This document shows, piece by piece, positions 43,982 through 56,036 of a stretch of 64,000 nt of DNA. Source of the DNA: Streptococcus sanguinis SK49 (lineage in GTDB: Bacteria; Bacillota; Bacilli; Lactobacillales; Streptococcaceae); assembly GCF_000212815.1 (NCBI RefSeq), contig NZ_GL890985.1, forward strand, positions 1,015,198 to 1,079,197, read 5' to 3'. Under the pieces are notes generated by a model that saw only the letters and a program-made list of their open reading frames with translations, was not told where the DNA came from and made no database searches. A program made the translations under genes and the position numbers. Each line of letters begins with the position of its first letter. The stretch's first letter is position 1.

Positions 43982-46900
43982 AGAGAATTCCTTTTTTAAC
44001 TGCAGAAGAAATTGCTCTTAAGCAAGCCCAAGAAGCTGCTTCGGACAAGCCACAGAAAAAGACGGCAGAGCAGATTGAGGCCATCTACTCCTCTGGCCAG
44101 AATATTCTGGTCTCCGCTTCGGCCGGATCGGGTAAGACTTTTGTCATGGTCCAGCGGATTATCGACCAGATTCTTAGAGGTGTTGCTGTCAGTCAGCTCT
44201 TTATCTCAACCTTTACTGTCAAGGCGGCAGGCGAGCTAAAAGAGAGGTTGGAGAAGGAACTGGGGCAGGCCTTGAAAGAGGCCGATAGTCCTGAACTCAA
44301 GCAACATTTGGCCCAGCAATTAGCTGACTTGCCAAATGCCGATATTGGTACTATGGACGCCTTTACCCAGAAAGTGCTTAGTCGCTATGGTTACCTGCTT
44401 GGTTTGGCACCGAATTTTCGGATTCTCCAGTCTGCCAGTGAGCAGCTGATTCTGCAAAATGAAGTTTTCAGTCAAGTGTTTGATCGTTACTATGACAGCG
44501 AGCGTCAGGCTTTGTTTAGCCGTTTGGTTAAGAATTTTACTGGTAAGCGCAAGGATTTATCAGGCTTCCGGGATCAAGTTTATCGGATTTACAGTTTTCT
44601 GCAGTCAACCAGCAGTCCTCAGCGCTGGCTGGAGGAAACCTCCCTCTATGGCTATGAGCACAGTGACTTTGCAGCAGAGAGAGAGCGGATATTTGCTCAA
44701 ATCAAATCAGTCCTTTGGGAGCTGGAAGCTTTCTTTTCCGCCCATTTGGAGCATGAAGGGAGAGAGTTTGCGGGCGCCAAGTATCAGGAAAATGTCCAAG
44801 ATGCTCTGACCGTCTTAGCAGGCCTGAATGAATTGTCACCGATAGAAGAAACAGCTCAAATTCTCAAACAGATCGTGGCACTTTCCCAACTGTCCAATGG
44901 CCAGGCCTTTACAGCTCGGGTTGGCAAGAATGCAGACGAGCTCAAAAAAGAAATGGCCAAGGACTACAATGAAGCCAGAAAGCCTATGATTGAACGGCTG
45001 CGTAGCTTTGACCAGCAGCTTTATCAACTGGACTTTATCGAGCAGCATCAGGATGAGTGTCTGCCTCTGGTTGAGCTTCTGCGAGATTTTGTGGCGGACT
45101 TTGCACAGGCTTACCTGGAGCGAAAGAAAGCAGAAAATGCCTTTGAATTTGGTGACATCAGCCATTTTGCTATTGAGATTTTAGAGACATTCCCAGAGGT
45201 ACGTCGCTTTTATCAAGAACGCTACCACGAGGTCATGGTAGATGAGTATCAGGATACCAACCACACACAGGAGCGCATGCTGGACTTGCTTTCCAGAGGG
45301 CAAAATCGCTTTATGGTGGGCGATATCAAGCAGTCTATCTACCGTTTCCGTCAAGCTGACCCGCAGATTTTCAGTGATAAGTTTAAGGCTTATCAAGAGG
45401 ATAGTAGTCAGGGCAAGCTGATTGTCCTTAAGGAAAATTTCCGTAGTCATCTTGAGGTGCTGGAAGCAACTAATGATGTTTTCAAACGTCTGATGGATGA
45501 AGAAGTTGGTGAAATCGACTACAACGAAACCCACCATCTGGTGGCTGGAAATCCTGCCAAACGCGAGCCTAATCCAGCTAACCGCGCTTCTTTCTTGATC
45601 TATGAAGGCTCCATGGAGAGTCCGGAAGAGGAGGCTGATGAAGGCTTGCCACAGGCAGTATCAGCTGGAGAAGTGGACCTAGTCATCAAGGAAATCATCC
45701 GCCTGCACAATGAAGAAGGAGTGGCTTTTAAAGATATTACGCTGCTGACGGCTTCCAGAACCCGCAATGATTTGATTTTAGCTGCCTTTGAGCAGCACCA
45801 GATTCCGCTGGTACCAGATGATGGCGCCGCAAACTATCTGCAGTCAGTGGAGGTTTTGGTTATGCTGGATACCCTTCGGACCATCAATAATCCGCTGAAT
45901 GACTATGCCCTGACTGCCCTTCTCAAGTCTCCCATGTTTGACTTTGGTGAGGACGAGCTGGCTCGGCTGTCCCTGCAGGCCAGTCAAGAGCATTCTCAGG
46001 AAAATCTCTATGAAAAATTGGTCAATGCTCTCCAAGGAAGAGGTTTGCAAACAGCTTTAGTCACCCAGGAACTGCAGAAAAAGCTGCAGCATTTCCATGA
46101 GACCCTGCAAGGCTGGCGGACCTATTCCAAGACGCACTCCCTGTATGATTTGATTTGGAAGATTTACCAGGACCGTTTCTACTATGACATGGTGGGGACT
46201 CTGGCCAATGGTGCCCAGAGACAGGCCAATCTCTATGCCCTCTCTTTGCGGGCCAATGAGTATGAAAAGTCTAGCTTTAAAGGCTTGTCTCGATTTATCG
46301 GGATGATAGACCGTATCTTGGAAAATCAGCACGATCTAGCCAGTGTGCCAGTGGCGGCGCCTAAGGACGCCGTTCGTCTCATGACCATTCACAAGAGTAA
46401 GGGGCTGGAGTTCAAGTATGTCTTCCTGCTCAATATGGACAAGGCCTTCAACCGTCAGGATAGCAGCTCTGCTATTATCCTTAGCCGGACCAAGGGAGTT
46501 GGCATCAAGTATGTGGCGGATGTATCGGTGTCTGTGGAAGACCCCTATGCGCCGAATCAGCTGCGCATTTCCATGGATACGCTGCCTTATCAGCAGAATC
46601 TAGCGGAGCTGCAGTTGGCCAGTCTGTCTGAGCAGATGCGTTTGCTTTATGTGGCCATGACGCGGGCTGAAACCAAGCTCTATCTGGTCGGCAAGGGCAG
46701 TCAAGAAGCCTTGGATAAGCGTCAGTGGGGCAAGAGCCAACAAGGGCGTTTGTCTGTCAGTCTGCGCAGCCAGCTCAGTAATTTCCAAGACTGGCTCTAT
46801 GCCATTCAGGCTGTTTTTTCCGATGAGAATCTCGCCTACGAGACCCGTTTTGTCACTGATGAGGAGCTAACTTCCGAAGAGATAGGGCGAATTAATGAAC

Positions 46901-47652
46901 CTGTGCTCTTTCCAGCGGATGATTTGGCGGATAATCGGCAGTCGGACGATATCCGTCGGGCTCTGGATATTTTAGAAAGTGTGGATCGACTGAATAGCCA
47001 GTATCGCTCTGCCATTGAGCTGCCTAGTGTGCGAACTCCAAGCCAGATTAAGAAGTTTTATGAGCCGATCATGGATACGGATGGCCTGGATATCATGGAT
47101 GAGCGAGCAGCTTTTCGGCCTCAGCCTAACTTTGACTTGCCTGATTTTGGCAAGAAAGCCAAAGTGACTGGAGCGCAAGTCGGCAGTGCTGTTCATGAAC
47201 TCATGCAGCGGATTCCTTTGGATAGCAGTCCCAGCATGGCTGTACTTCGTTCTGCTTTAGCTCAGGTTCAGGCCGATGAAGCGGTTAAAAAGCAGATTCA
47301 GCTGCCTAAGATTTCATCTTTCTTCGAGACGGATTTGGGACGACTCTTGATTGAGAACAGTGACAGAGTTCGTCGAGAAGCACCTTTTGCCATGCTCAAG
47401 AGGGACGAAATCAGTGGTCAGGAATTTGTTTTGCGGGGGATTTTGGATGGTTACCTGCTATTTGAAGACCGGATAATTCTCTTTGACTACAAGACGGATA
47501 AATACAAGGATTCGTCTGAGCTGATTGCTCGCTACCGTGGACAGCTAGACTTATATGCTCAAGCTCTCAACCGTTCTTATGTCATTTCGCAGATTGAAAA
47601 ATATTTGATTCTGCTAGGCGGTGAGCAGTTGCAGGTGGTTAAGGTGGACTGA
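43978..47652 (+). CDS. rexA: ATP-dependent helicase/nuclease subunit RexA (AddA family)
   Basis: 1224 residues. UvrD-type helicase with Walker [11 protein letters not shown] (about 43-52), Walker B VDEYQDTN (about 421-428), motif [19 protein letters not shown], and a C-terminal RecB-type nuclease with [20 protein letters not shown] (about 1155-1174). It starts within the rexB stop (ATGA) and is intact. It is the motor and one nuclease of the RexAB recombination enzyme. Confidence 0.95.
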   Translation: MKRIPFLTAEEIALKQAQEAASDKPQKKTAEQIEAIYSSGQNILVSASAGSGKTFVMVQRIIDQILRGVAVSQLFISTFTVKAAGELKERLEKELGQALKEADSPELKQHLAQQLADLPNADIGTMDAFTQKVLSRYGYLLGLAPNFRILQSASEQLILQNEVFSQVFDRYYDSERQALFSRLVKNFTGKRKDLSGFRDQVYRIYSFLQSTSSPQRWLEETSLYGYEHSDFAAERERIFAQIKSVLWELEAFFSAHLEHEGREFAGAKYQENVQDALTVLAGLNELSPIEETAQILKQIVALSQLSNGQAFTARVGKNADELKKEMAKDYNEARKPMIERLRSFDQQLYQLDFIEQHQDECLPLVELLRDFVADFAQAYLERKKAENAFEFGDISHFAIEILETFPEVRRFYQERYHEVMVDEYQDTNHTQERMLDLLSRGQNRFMVGDIKQSIYRFRQADPQIFSDKFKAYQEDSSQGKLIVLKENFRSHLEVLEATNDVFKRLMDEEVGEIDYNETHHLVAGNPAKREPNPANRASFLIYEGSMESPEEEADEGLPQAVSAGEVDLVIKEIIRLHNEEGVAFKDITLLTASRTRNDLILAAFEQHQIPLVPDDGAANYLQSVEVLVMLDTLRTINNPLNDYALTALLKSPMFDFGEDELARLSLQASQEHSQENLYEKLVNALQGRGLQTALVTQELQKKLQHFHETLQGWRTYSKTHSLYDLIWKIYQDRFYYDMVGTLANGAQRQANLYALSLRANEYEKSSFKGLSRFIGMIDRILENQHDLASVPVAAPKDAVRLMTIHKSKGLEFKYVFLLNMDKAFNRQDSSSAIILSRTKGVGIKYVADVSVSVEDPYAPNQLRISMDTLPYQQNLAELQLASLSEQMRLLYVAMTRAETKLYLVGKGSQEALDKRQWGKSQQGRLSVSLRSQLSNFQDWLYAIQAVFSDENLAYETRFVTDEELTSEEIGRINEPVLFPADDLADNRQSDDIRRALDILESVDRLNSQYRSAIELPSVRTPSQIKKFYEPIMDTDGLDIMDERAAFRPQPNFDLPDFGKKAKVTGAQVGSAVHELMQRIPLDSSPSMAVLRSALAQVQADEAVKKQIQLPKISSFFETDLGRLLIENSDRVRREAPFAMLKRDEISGQEFVLRGILDGYLLFEDRIILFDYKTDKYKDSSELIARYRGQLDLYAQALNRSYVISQIEKYLILLGGEQLQVVKVD

Positions 47653-47685
47653 TTAGCTTGTCGTGTTTGGAAAGGAAGGAAGCCT

Positions 47686-47991
47686 GTGGAACAGTTAGAA
47701 CGCATTCAAAAAATGGAAAAGCACCTGAATAAATATTCTCAGGTATTGGCAAGAGCCCAGGAAGCTTTAGCTGAGTTGGAGCGTTGCCAGTCAGATTATA
47801 TCCAGTTGAGAGACTACTATACTGGTCAGGAATTTTTTGATGATTTAGAGTTCTCGAATGGACCGGATTTCCCTGAAAATATAGCTTGCGGCGTCTTAAG
47901 CGAAGATGCTGTCTATGGTCTGATGGGGGAGCATTTTGAAACAGCGATTAATCTGTTGGATTTGTCTAGTGCTATGCTGAAAGAACGTTAA
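47686..47991 (+). CDS. DUF4298 family protein
   Basis: 101 residues from GTG 47686 with GGAAGGAAG 5 bases upstream. Pattern of DUF4298: an N-terminal coiled coil MEKHLNKYSQVLARAQEAL and an acidic middle with YYTGQEFFDDLE. It follows rexA after 33 bases and is probably in the same transcript. The function is unknown. Confidence 0.8.
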   Translation: MEQLERIQKMEKHLNKYSQVLARAQEALAELERCQSDYIQLRDYYTGQEFFDDLEFSNGPDFPENIACGVLSEDAVYGLMGEHFETAINLLDLSSAMLKER

Positions 47992-48036
47992 TTCATTTAG
48001 AAAGAAAAAAATATTTAATTTTTTTCAAATTTCCTC

Positions 48037-48065
48037 TTGCTTTTTAATAAAAATTCATGTAGAAT
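48037..48065 (+). promoter_or_regulatory. Promoter of the his operon leader
   Basis: TTGCTT (48037-48042), a 17-base spacer and TAGAAT (48060-48065). It puts the transcript start near 48072, just before the T-box RNA. Confidence 0.7.
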
Positions 48066-48073
48066 ATTCAACA

Positions 48074-48338
48074 ATAAATTGAAAGCGATGAGAGAAAAAG
48101 TCTGAGACAAGAAACAGAGAGTGCCTAATGGTGAGACGGCATGCAATCCTTAGACGACACATTCTTGAGTGCGGATGCGAAATCAGTCAGCAGTCTGAGA
48201 CTAGTGTCCGACGGCTGATTGCCGTTATCAATCTGGAGTCTCGTACTCCCAGAGGGTCCTCAGGCGACTGGGGTCCGAATAAAGGTGGAACCGCGTGTCA
48301 ACGTCCTTGCAAAGTTTTTTTGCGAGGGCTTTTTATTA
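48074..48338 (+). ncRNA. T-box riboswitch leader of the histidine operon
   Basis: Contains the invariant T-box sequence AAAGGTGGAACCGCG (48282-48296). It is followed by a terminator (GTCCTTGCAAA ... TTTGCGAGGGC, then TTTTTATT, about 48303-48338) that competes with the antiterminator. Uncharged tRNA should stabilise the antiterminator and switch on hisC and downstream genes. The specifier codon could not be resolved with certainty; histidine is inferred from the genes controlled. The open frame 48128-48421 is a by-product. Confidence 0.9.
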
Positions 48339-48464
48339 TATTTAAACTAGAAGATTCCCCCATTTTCTTTTACCAAAGCGGTAAATTTCGTCTTTCATTT
48401 ATTAGAAGTTCTAAAAGATAATCAGAGTCAGATAATGGCTAGTGTGTGAAAGAGAGGTGGCAAG

Positions 48465-49523
48465 ATGGTTAAGCTAAAAGGTCTCAGGCAGATCAATCCC
48501 TATGTAGCAGGGCAGCAGCCCAATGAGCCAGACATGATTAAGCTCAATACCAATGAAAATGCTTATGGGCCAAGTCCTAAGGTGGCAGAGGCCCTGCAGA
48601 ACTTTGATACCCAGGAGTTGCGCAAGTATTCCAGTTTGGATCAGGCAGAGCTCTGTCAGGCTTTGGCGACAAACTTGGGTGTATCGTCTGACCAGCTCAT
48701 TATCGGCAACGGGAGTGATGACATCTTGTCCATAGCTTTCCTAGCTTTCTTTAACAGCGGCGAGTCGGTCTTATTTCCGGACTTGACCTATGGTTTTTAC
48801 AAGGTTTGGGCGGACCTCTACCATGTGCCTTTTCGAGAAATTCCTCTGACAGATGATTTTGAGGTCCATCCCTCCGATTATTTTGGAGATAATGGCGGCA
48901 TTATCCTAGCCAATCCCAATGCTCCAACGGGGATTTATCTGCCGCTGGATCAGCTGGAGGAAATTCTGGCGTCCAATCAGGATGTGGTCGTGGTGGTGGA
49001 TGAGGCCTATATTCACTTTGGCGGTCAATCTGCCCTGCCTCTGCTAGACACCTATCCCAACCTCTTTATCACGCGGACCTTTTCCAAGGATGCGGCTTTG
49101 GCTGGTCTGCGGGTAGGCTACGGCATCGGCCATCCAGACTTAATAGCTGTCATGAAAGCTATTAAGGACTCCATCAATCCTTACTCAGTGGATATGTTAG
49201 CAGAGCGCTTAGCCCTTGCGGCAGTGGAAGATTGGGATTATTATCGGGAAACTGGCAGAGCCATTCAAGAGACCCGAGATTGGTTTGCTGGGGAATTGGC
49301 TGCGCTGGATTTCCAAGTCCTGCCTAGTCAGACCAACTTTGTCCTAGCCCAGCCTAGTGGAATTTCTGCAGCAGAGCTTTTCCAGCAGCTAGAGGAGCGT
49401 CGGATTTATGTGCGGTATTTTCCAAAAGCAGAGCGAATCAAAGACTTTCTGCGTATCTCTATCGGACGGCGAGAGGAGATGGAAACAGTCCTGGCAGCTA
49501 TCAAGGACATTTGCAGCAGCTGA
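48465..49523 (+). CDS. hisC: Histidinol-phosphate aminotransferase
   Basis: 352 residues. Class II PLP aminotransferase that converts imidazole-acetol phosphate to histidinol phosphate. Visible: [11 protein letters not shown] at the N-terminus, ANPNAPTG (about 147-154), VVDEAYIHF (about 173-181) and the PLP Lys in [15 protein letters not shown] (about 206-220). GAGAGGTGG precedes the start. It is the first gene after the T-box; the next gene follows after 55 bases. Confidence 0.95.
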   Translation: MVKLKGLRQINPYVAGQQPNEPDMIKLNTNENAYGPSPKVAEALQNFDTQELRKYSSLDQAELCQALATNLGVSSDQLIIGNGSDDILSIAFLAFFNSGESVLFPDLTYGFYKVWADLYHVPFREIPLTDDFEVHPSDYFGDNGGIILANPNAPTGIYLPLDQLEEILASNQDVVVVVDEAYIHFGGQSALPLLDTYPNLFITRTFSKDAALAGLRVGYGIGHPDLIAVMKAIKDSINPYSVDMLAERLALAAVEDWDYYRETGRAIQETRDWFAGELAALDFQVLPSQTNFVLAQPSGISAAELFQQLEERRIYVRYFPKAERIKDFLRISIGRREEMETVLAAIKDICSS

Positions 49524-49578
49524 GAGTTTGACTCGGAGCCAACCAATGTAAGAATAGAGTAAGAAAGGAAAGCAGCCT

Positions 49579-50568
49579 ATGAATAAAATCACCCTTCCGA
49601 TTGGCATGCATGACAAGCTTTTCAAGAGGGCGCGTGTGACTTACGAGATTGAGCGGGCCATCAGCGATTTCCTGATGGATCAGGGCTTTAATCGGATTGA
49701 CACACCAACTTTGGAGCATTTTGAGGTCTTCAGTGACCATGTGGAGCTCCATCATTATCATCTTTTTGATAAAAAAGGCGAGTTGCTGGTGCTGAGACCA
49801 GATGTGACCAGCCAGATTGGTCGGGTTATTGCTTCGACTAGGGTGCACACGCCGACTAAGTTTTCCTATTCAGGCAAGGTCTTTCACTATCAAGAAGAGC
49901 TGCGCGGTCTTGCCAATGAGCTCAGTCAAGCTGGTATTGAGATTATCGGCTATCCAGCTCGAGAGGCGGTGCTTGAGGCTATCAAGACAGCCAAGCAGTC
50001 GCTGGATTTGGCGCAGGTTAAGTCTTATCAGTTCGAGTTTTCCCATGCAGCAATCCTGCAGACAATTCTAGAGAGTCTGGCTTTGGATTCGCAGGAGGAG
50101 GCCCAGCTGCTTGATTATATTCGCAAGAAAAATAGGACGGGACTCTTTGAATTCACCCAGACCAGTCCTAGTGAATTTGATGATTTTTTGCAGGAGCTGC
50201 CCTATTTGTTTGGTCCTAGCCAACAGGTTTTAGCTAGGGCTAGAGAGATAGTTGACAACGAGCGGATATTGACGGCTCTAGATGATATAGAGCAGGTTCT
50301 GCAGAGCCTATCAGGCTTGCTGGAACAGACAACTATGGACTTGGGGCAGGTAGCGGCCATGCCTTACTATACTGGATTGACTTTCAAGGTCTTTGGCGAC
50401 CGAGTGCCAGATGCCTTTCTATCAGGTGGTCGCTATGACCAGCTTTTCAAGCGCTTCGGGGCAGCAGAGCTGACAGCTATCGGCTGGTCCCTAGACATTG
50501 ACAGTGTCTATCAGGCCATTCATGATGACCTGCCTGACGAGGGCGGAAAGGAAGGTGATGGCAGATGA
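49579..50568 (+). CDS. hisZ: ATP phosphoribosyltransferase regulatory subunit
   Basis: 329 residues. HisZ resembles histidyl-tRNA synthetase but lacks the anticodon-binding domain; the shared [12 protein letters not shown] and [12 protein letters not shown] are visible. It forms the feedback-regulated complex with the short HisG encoded next, with a four-base overlap (ATGA). AAAGGAAAGCAG precedes the ATG. Confidence 0.93.
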   Translation: MNKITLPIGMHDKLFKRARVTYEIERAISDFLMDQGFNRIDTPTLEHFEVFSDHVELHHYHLFDKKGELLVLRPDVTSQIGRVIASTRVHTPTKFSYSGKVFHYQEELRGLANELSQAGIEIIGYPAREAVLEAIKTAKQSLDLAQVKSYQFEFSHAAILQTILESLALDSQEEAQLLDYIRKKNRTGLFEFTQTSPSEFDDFLQELPYLFGPSQQVLARAREIVDNERILTALDDIEQVLQSLSGLLEQTTMDLGQVAAMPYYTGLTFKVFGDRVPDAFLSGGRYDQLFKRFGAAELTAIGWSLDIDSVYQAIHDDLPDEGGKEGDGR

Positions 50569-51209
50569 GTCAGATTACCATTGCCCTGACCAAGGGGCGG
50601 ATTGAGGAAGATACGGTCAAGCTCTTGACCCAGGCTGGCTTTGATATGTCCTTCATGGCAGACAAGGGGCGCAGCTTGATTTTCGAAAGTTCAGACAGCT
50701 GTTTTCGCTTTCTCTTGGTCAAAGGGCCTGACGTGACAACCTATGTGCGCCATGGAGTTGCTGATCTAGGAATTGTCGGCAAGGATATTCTCTTTGAGCA
50801 TCCGACCGGCTATCTGGAGCTGCTGGATCTGAACTTTGGGCTTTGTAAATTTTCACTGGCCTCGGTGCCCAGCTATGACCCTCATGATCACAAGCGCAAG
50901 CGGATTGCGACCAAGTACCCAACGGTAGCGACTGATTATTTTAATCAAAAGGGGGAAGATGTGGAAATCATCTCCATCCAAGGAAGTGTGGAGATTTCAC
51001 CGGTGCTGGGTCTGGCGGATGCCATTGTCGATATTGTGGAGACAGGGCATACCCTGTCAGCTAACGGCCTGCTGGTTTTTGAAGACATTTGCCGAGTATC
51101 AGCCCGGCTCATTGCCAATCAGGCTTCCCTGAAAAATAACCCGGATATCATGCCTTTTGTGGCAAAGATTGAATCCCTAGTAGGAAGAAGAGAGGTGGCT
51201 TTTAAATGA
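50565..51209 (+). CDS. hisG: ATP phosphoribosyltransferase, short form
   Basis: 214 residues, the short form that needs HisZ. Catalyses the first step: ATP plus PRPP to phosphoribosyl-ATP. Signatures: [15 protein letters not shown] (about 6-20), [20 protein letters not shown] (about 52-71) and [15 protein letters not shown] (the PRPP loop, about 150-164). Four-base overlaps with hisZ and hisD. Confidence 0.96.
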   Translation: MSQITIALTKGRIEEDTVKLLTQAGFDMSFMADKGRSLIFESSDSCFRFLLVKGPDVTTYVRHGVADLGIVGKDILFEHPTGYLELLDLNFGLCKFSLASVPSYDPHDHKRKRIATKYPTVATDYFNQKGEDVEIISIQGSVEISPVLGLADAIVDIVETGHTLSANGLLVFEDICRVSARLIANQASLKNNPDIMPFVAKIESLVGRREVAFK

Positions 51210-52498
51210 CAATTATCAAACGTTTAAGCGGAAGTAACGAAGAAATTTCACAGATTTTATATGAAGAGCAGCTGCAGCTCAGCCAGCAAAACTTAGATGT
51301 GGAAGAAGCAGTTGCTGAGATTATTGAAACGGTCAAACAAGACGGTGACCAAGCTTTAAGAGACTATACCATGCTCTTTGATAAGGTTGAGGTGGCAGAC
51401 TTTGAGATTGGGCAGGAGCTGATTGACCAAGCTTTTGAGGAGATTGATCCAGAGGTCTTGGCCGCCCTGAAAAATGCCCAAGCCAATATCGAATCCTACC
51501 ACCGCCAGCAGTTGGAGACTGGTTTTGAGGACAGTCCCAGCAAGGGTGTTGTCCGTGGTCAGTTGATTCGGCCGATTGAGCGGGTCGGTACCTATGTACC
51601 TGGCGGCACCGCAGCCTATCCGTCCTCCGTCCTCATGAATGTTATCCCAGCTAAGATTGCCGGTGTCAAGGAAATCATCATGATTACACCGCCCCAGGAG
51701 CATTTTACCCCAGCGATTTTGGTCGCCGCCAAGCTGGCTGGTGTGGATCGGATTTTCCGAATTGGTGGAGCCCAAGGTGTAGCAGCCCTGGCTTATGGAA
51801 CTGAGACCATTCCCAAGGTAGATAAGATAACGGGACCGGGAAATATCTTTGTGGCTACGGCCAAAAAGATGGTCTATGGCATCGTGGGGATTGACATGAT
51901 TGCTGGGCCTTCGGAGATTGGGGTCATTGCGGATCGTTCAGCCAGTCCCGTCTATGTGGCAGCTGACCTCCTGTCGCAAGCCGAGCACGACAAGCTGGCT
52001 CGGGCTATTCTGGTGACCGACTCGGAGGAGCTGGCGGACCAAGTGGAAGCAGAGCTGGACAGACAGCTGAAAGAGCTACCGCGGGAGGAAATCGCGCGTG
52101 CTTCGATTGAGAACAACGGCCGCATCATCCTTGCACCTTCCAAGGAAGCTATGTTTGAGCTCATGAATCAGGTGGCACCTGAGCATTTGGAAATTGCCAT
52201 GGATGATGCTTACAGCTATCTGGATCAGGTTGAAAATGCTGGTTCTGTCTTTCTGGGGCACTATACCAGCGAGCCGATTGGTGACTACTATGCGGGAGCC
52301 AATCACGTTTTGCCGACTACCAGCACCAGCCGCTTTTCATCAGCTCTGGGAGTATATGACTTCATCAAGCGCATCCAGTACACCCAGTACAGCCGTGCTG
52401 CTGTAGGGGCGGCTGACAAGGATATTACCAGTCTGGCCTATGCAGAAGGCCTGCAGGGACATGCTAAGGCCATCGAAGCCCGCAGACAGGAAAAATAA
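51206..52498 (+). CDS. hisD: Histidinol dehydrogenase
   Basis: 430 residues. Performs the last two steps, histidinol to histidine, with NAD+ and zinc. The conserved [15 protein letters not shown] (about 131-145), the family signature around [14 protein letters not shown], and QAEHD and PEHLE with zinc and catalytic residues are present. Overlaps hisG by four bases and is followed after 11 bases by hisB. Confidence 0.96.
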   Translation: MTIIKRLSGSNEEISQILYEEQLQLSQQNLDVEEAVAEIIETVKQDGDQALRDYTMLFDKVEVADFEIGQELIDQAFEEIDPEVLAALKNAQANIESYHRQQLETGFEDSPSKGVVRGQLIRPIERVGTYVPGGTAAYPSSVLMNVIPAKIAGVKEIIMITPPQEHFTPAILVAAKLAGVDRIFRIGGAQGVAALAYGTETIPKVDKITGPGNIFVATAKKMVYGIVGIDMIAGPSEIGVIADRSASPVYVAADLLSQAEHDKLARAILVTDSEELADQVEAELDRQLKELPREEIARASIENNGRIILAPSKEAMFELMNQVAPEHLEIAMDDAYSYLDQVENAGSVFLGHYTSEPIGDYYAGANHVLPTTSTSRFSSALGVYDFIKRIQYTQYSRAAVGAADKDITSLAYAEGLQGHAKAIEARRQEK

Positions 52499-52509
52499 AA
52501 GGAGTTGCC

Positions 52510-53094
52510 ATGAGACAAGCTGAAATCAAGCGTAAAACACAGGAGACCGATATTGAACTGGCTGTCAATCTTGACCAACAGGAGCCGGTAGCTATCAAGA
52601 CCGGTGTCGGATTCTTTGACCATATGCTGACCCTTTTTGCCCGCCACAGTCGGATTTCTCTGACGGTCAAGGCTGAAGGCGACCTTTGGGTGGACAGCCA
52701 CCATACGGTTGAGGATGTGGGCATCGTATTAGGACAGACTCTGCGTCAGGCTTTGGGAGACAAGGCCGGCATCAACCGCTACGGTACTAGCTTTGTACCC
52801 ATGGATGAAACACTAGGCATGGCCAGTCTGGACCTATCCGGTCGCTCCTATCTGGTCTTTGAGGCTGATTTTGATAATCCCAAGCTAGGGAATTTTGATA
52901 CCGAGCTGGTGGAGGAATTTTTCCAAGCCCTAGCCTTTAATCTGCAGATGAATCTGCACCTGAAAATCCTTCATGGCAAGAACAGTCACCATAAGGCGGA
53001 AAGCCTCTTTAAAGCGACTGGCCGAGCTCTACGGGAGGCTATTACGATAAATCCAGAGATTCATGGAGTCAACTCCACCAAGGGCTTGCTCTAG
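52510..53094 (+). CDS. hisB: Imidazoleglycerol-phosphate dehydratase
   Basis: 194 residues, monofunctional form. The manganese-binding His clusters are visible: [12 protein letters not shown] (about 35-46) and [11 protein letters not shown] (about 62-72), with [15 protein letters not shown] near the C-terminus. AAAAGGAG precedes the ATG. The phosphatase activity found in bifunctional enterobacterial HisB is here supplied by the PHP protein at 56037. Confidence 0.96.
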   Translation: MRQAEIKRKTQETDIELAVNLDQQEPVAIKTGVGFFDHMLTLFARHSRISLTVKAEGDLWVDSHHTVEDVGIVLGQTLRQALGDKAGINRYGTSFVPMDETLGMASLDLSGRSYLVFEADFDNPKLGNFDTELVEEFFQALAFNLQMNLHLKILHGKNSHHKAESLFKATGRALREAITINPEIHGVNSTKGLL

Positions 53095-53128
53095 CTTGTC
53101 CTTCTGAGTGAAAGGAGTTGATGTAGAG

Positions 53129-53752
53129 ATGATGATTGTTATTGATTATGACGCGGGAAATACTGCCAATGTTCTCCGTGCTCTGGCTCAGGTCGGAGTA
53201 GAAGCGCGCCTGTCAGCTGATCTGCAGGAAATTCTGGACGCAGATGGTTTGATTTTACCAGGTGTCGGTGCTTTTCCTACTGCCATGCAGGAGTTGGAAA
53301 GTCGAGGGCTGGTGTCAGTTATCCAGCAGGCTGTGGCCGATGGTAAGCCTCTCTTGGGCATTTGCTTAGGCATGCAGCTCCTGCTGGAGTCTGGATTGGA
53401 GAATGGTCAAAGCTCTGGGCTGGGCTTGATTCCCGGTGTTTGCCGTCGGATTCCGGACCAGGCTGGTCTGCCTGTGCCTCACATGGGCTGGAATGACTTA
53501 CAAATCCAGCAGTCGTCTGCTTTGACAGCTGGTCTTGAGGGCCAGTCAGTCTATTTCGTCCATAGCTACTATACAGATGTTCCGGAGGAGTACTTGGATG
53601 TGACGGCTGATTATGGGCTGCCTATCCCAGCTATGATCCACCGAGGATCGGTTTTTGGCTGCCAGTTTCACCCAGAAAAGTCCGGTGCTGTTGGCCTCGG
53701 TATCCTAGAGAAGTTTAAGGAGTATGTCTATGAAAATACTGCCCGCTATTGA
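53129..53752 (+). CDS. hisH: Imidazole glycerol phosphate synthase, glutaminase subunit
   Basis: 207 residues from ATG 53129; GTG 53108 would place AAAGGAG inside the gene, so it is rejected (ATG 53132 is also possible). Class I glutamine amidotransferase: oxyanion region [10 protein letters not shown], nucleophile Cys in GICLGMQLL (about 80), His-Glu in FHPEKSG. It feeds ammonia to HisF. The end overlaps hisA by 23 bases. Confidence 0.94.
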   Translation: MMIVIDYDAGNTANVLRALAQVGVEARLSADLQEILDADGLILPGVGAFPTAMQELESRGLVSVIQQAVADGKPLLGICLGMQLLLESGLENGQSSGLGLIPGVCRRIPDQAGLPVPHMGWNDLQIQQSSALTAGLEGQSVYFVHSYYTDVPEEYLDVTADYGLPIPAMIHRGSVFGCQFHPEKSGAVGLGILEKFKEYVYENTARY

Positions 53753-54452
53753 TATCAAAGACGGCCAGGCCGTCCGCCTTTTTAAAGGGGATTTTAGTCA
53801 GAAGACGGTAGTCAATCCCGATGTTTTGGATCAAGCTCGAGTTTTCAAAGAAGCCGGGGTTACTATGATTCATGTGGTTGACTTGGACGGAGCCTTAGAA
53901 GGTCGGGCGGCCAATCGAGATCTGATTGCCCAGATTAAAGCGGAGACTGGTCTAGATATCCAAGTCGGGGGCGGCATCCGCAGTCTGGAGCAGATTGAAG
54001 ATTACCTGGCGGTTGGCATTGACCGTGTCATTATTGGCTCTATGGCGGTTAAGAATCCTGAATTTGTTGAGGCTGCGCTGGAGCGCTTTGGAAGCAGCAA
54101 AATCGTGATTGGCATTGATGCGAAAGAGGGGCTGGTTGCGACTGAGGGTTGGCTGGAAACCAGCAATCAGGACTATATCAGTCTGGCGCTGGCCATGGAA
54201 AAAATCGGCGTCCGTCTCTTTGTTTATACAGATGTGGACCGAGACGGGACTCTGACTGGCCCCAATATCCAGCATTATCAAAAATTGCTGGCGTCCCTCA
54301 AGCATGCTCAAGTCATTTCCTCTGGTGGTATCCAGTCAGCGGATGACTTAGATGAACTGAAAAAACTGGGCTTGGCTGGTGCCATTGTGGGTAAGGCCTA
54401 CTATAGTGGACGAATTAGCCTAGAGCAGATTAAGGAAGCAGAAAGGGGATAG
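53730..54452 (+). CDS. hisA: ProFAR isomerase (HisA)
   Basis: 240 residues. TIM barrel; catalytic Asp in LPAIDIKDG (residue 8) and in [10 protein letters not shown] (about 169). AAGGAG at 53717-53722 fits ATG 53730 better than ATG 53724. Converts ProFAR to PRFAR. Directly followed by hisF after 2 bases. Confidence 0.96.
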   Translation: MKILPAIDIKDGQAVRLFKGDFSQKTVVNPDVLDQARVFKEAGVTMIHVVDLDGALEGRAANRDLIAQIKAETGLDIQVGGGIRSLEQIEDYLAVGIDRVIIGSMAVKNPEFVEAALERFGSSKIVIGIDAKEGLVATEGWLETSNQDYISLALAMEKIGVRLFVYTDVDRDGTLTGPNIQHYQKLLASLKHAQVISSGGIQSADDLDELKKLGLAGAIVGKAYYSGRISLEQIKEAERG

Positions 54453-54454
54453 AC

Positions 54455-55213
54455 ATGCTGAAAAAACGAATCATTCCCTGTCTGGATGTCAAGGACGGTC
54501 GGGTGGTCAAGGGTATCAACTTTGTCAATCTGACTGATGTGGGCGATCCAGTTGATGCGGCCAAGGCTTACTATGAAGCCGGCTGCGATGAGTTGGTCTT
54601 CCTGGACATCACAGCCACTCATGAAGAGCGGGACACGACAGTCTTGATGGTCCGGCGCGTGGCAGAGCAGGTTTTCATTCCCTTTACCGTCGGGGGCGGC
54701 ATTCGCACGGTTGAGGACATGAAGCGGATGCTGCAGGCTGGGGCAGATAAGGTTGCGGTTAATTCCTCAGCTCTGGCAAATCCTCAGCTTTTAGCTGACT
54801 GTGCTGAGAAATTCGGCAGTCAATGCGTGGTGCTGGCTGTGGATGCTAAGAAAGAAGCGGATGGCAGCTGGCATGTCTATCTGGCTGGTGGCCGCAAGGA
54901 CAGCGGTCGCGACCTGTTAGACTGGGTTCAAGAAGCTGTCAGTCTTGGAGCGGGGGAAATTCTTCTAACCAGTATGGACAAGGACGGGACCAAGTCTGGT
55001 TTTGACTTGCCAATGCTGGAATCCGTCTCCCAAGTGGTTTCCGTTCCTATCATTGCCTCTGGTGGTGCTGGCTCTAGCCAGCATATCCTAGAAGTTTTTG
55101 AAAAGACTGCAGCGACAGGTGCTTTGGCCGCTTCGATTTTCCATTATGGTCAGGTCTCCATCGCAGAGACCAAAAAAGCCATGCTGGAAGCCGGATTGGA
55201 GGTACGCATCTGA
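54455..55213 (+). CDS. hisF: Imidazole glycerol phosphate synthase, cyclase subunit
   Basis: 252 residues. TIM barrel with catalytic Asp in [14 protein letters not shown] (residue 11) and in LAVDAKK (about 130); the phosphate loops VGGGIRT and ASGGAGS are present. Works with HisH to make IGP and AICAR. Overlaps hisI by one base (TGATG). Confidence 0.96.
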   Translation: MLKKRIIPCLDVKDGRVVKGINFVNLTDVGDPVDAAKAYYEAGCDELVFLDITATHEERDTTVLMVRRVAEQVFIPFTVGGGIRTVEDMKRMLQAGADKVAVNSSALANPQLLADCAEKFGSQCVVLAVDAKKEADGSWHVYLAGGRKDSGRDLLDWVQEAVSLGAGEILLTSMDKDGTKSGFDLPMLESVSQVVSVPIIASGGAGSSQHILEVFEKTAATGALAASIFHYGQVSIAETKKAMLEAGLEVRI

Positions 55214-55557
55214 TGACAGAAGTGAAGTTAGACTTTCAAAAGCAAGGCGGTCTTATGCCTGCCATTATCCTAGACCACACCAGCAAAGAAGTCCTCATGC
55301 TAGCCTATCTCAATGAAGAAGCCTACCAGCTGACCCGCACCAGCGGTCAGATGTGGTACTGGAGTAGGTCACGTCAAGAACTTTGGAATAAGGGAGCCAC
55401 CAGTGGCCACTACCAGACTGTCAAAAAAATCAAAGCTGACTGCGACCTAGATACCCTGCTGATCGAGGTAGACCAGCTGGGAGCTGCCTGCCACACCGGT
55501 GCTAAATCCTGCTTTTTTCATACAATCTGGGATGAAGAAGACAGCAAAACTGACTAA
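55213..55557 (+). CDS. hisI: Phosphoribosyl-AMP cyclohydrolase
   Basis: 114 residues, not fused to HisE. Zinc and magnesium site: [10 protein letters not shown] and [10 protein letters not shown] supply the three cysteines and the acidic residues. Signature [16 protein letters not shown] (about 51-66). It opens the adenine ring of PR-AMP. It is the last gene of the tightly packed his block. Confidence 0.95.
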   Translation: MTEVKLDFQKQGGLMPAIILDHTSKEVLMLAYLNEEAYQLTRTSGQMWYWSRSRQELWNKGATSGHYQTVKKIKADCDLDTLLIEVDQLGAACHTGAKSCFFHTIWDEEDSKTD

Positions 55558-55636
55558 AAGCTTCCTTGCTTTACTTTAGTACTTGGTTAATGCAAGAATA
55601 AAACTAAGAAGTCAGTATCGAGATTCCGGCCTGCCA

Positions 55637-55665
55637 TTGGAAAGAATTGTATTTTATAGTAAAAT
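55637..55665 (+). promoter_or_regulatory. Possible internal promoter ahead of hisE
   Basis: TTGGAA (55637-55642), a 17-base spacer and TAAAAT (55660-55665), 24 bases before the hisE start. It lies in the 131-base gap between hisI and hisE, the largest gap after hisC, and could transcribe hisE and the following genes without T-box control. Confidence 0.5.
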
Positions 55666-55688
55666 AAGGACAGTAACAAGGAGATACT

Positions 55689-56003
55689 ATGCTAGAAACT
55701 CTCTATCAAGAAGCCCTCAAGCGCAAAAAAGAACCCAAGGAAGGCTCCTATACCAGCTATCTCTATGACAAGGGGATGGATAAAATTCTCAAAAAAGTCG
55801 GTGAAGAAGCGACAGAAGTGGTCATTGCGGCTAAAAATGCTGACAAGGACGAGATGGCCAATGAAACAGCTGATCTGCTCTACCATCTGGCGGTCGCTCT
55901 CGTCGAGACTGGCGTCAGTCTGAAAGAGGTAGAAGCCGTCCTCCAGGCTCGTCAGGGCAAGCAGAGTCGGATTCACGACCGACCTGAAATTGACCAATAC
56001 TAA
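55689..56003 (+). CDS. hisE: Phosphoribosyl-ATP diphosphatase
   Basis: 104 residues; MazG-like helical fold with the metal-binding signature KVGEEATEVVIAAKN (about 38-52) and NETADLLYHL (about 58-67). Catalyses the second step of the pathway. CAAGGAG precedes the ATG. In many bacteria it is fused to HisI; here the two are separate and spaced by 131 bases. Confidence 0.95.
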   Translation: MLETLYQEALKRKKEPKEGSYTSYLYDKGMDKILKKVGEEATEVVIAAKNADKDEMANETADLLYHLAVALVETGVSLKEVEAVLQARQGKQSRIHDRPEIDQY

Positions 56004-56036
56004 AGTGACACAAGATTTGCAGAAAGGCGGTCCAGC

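Noticed and set aside
48128-48421. Open frame of 97 codons before hisC
   Set aside because: It lies across the T-box leader and its terminator; the bases are explained by RNA structure and no ribosome binding site is present.
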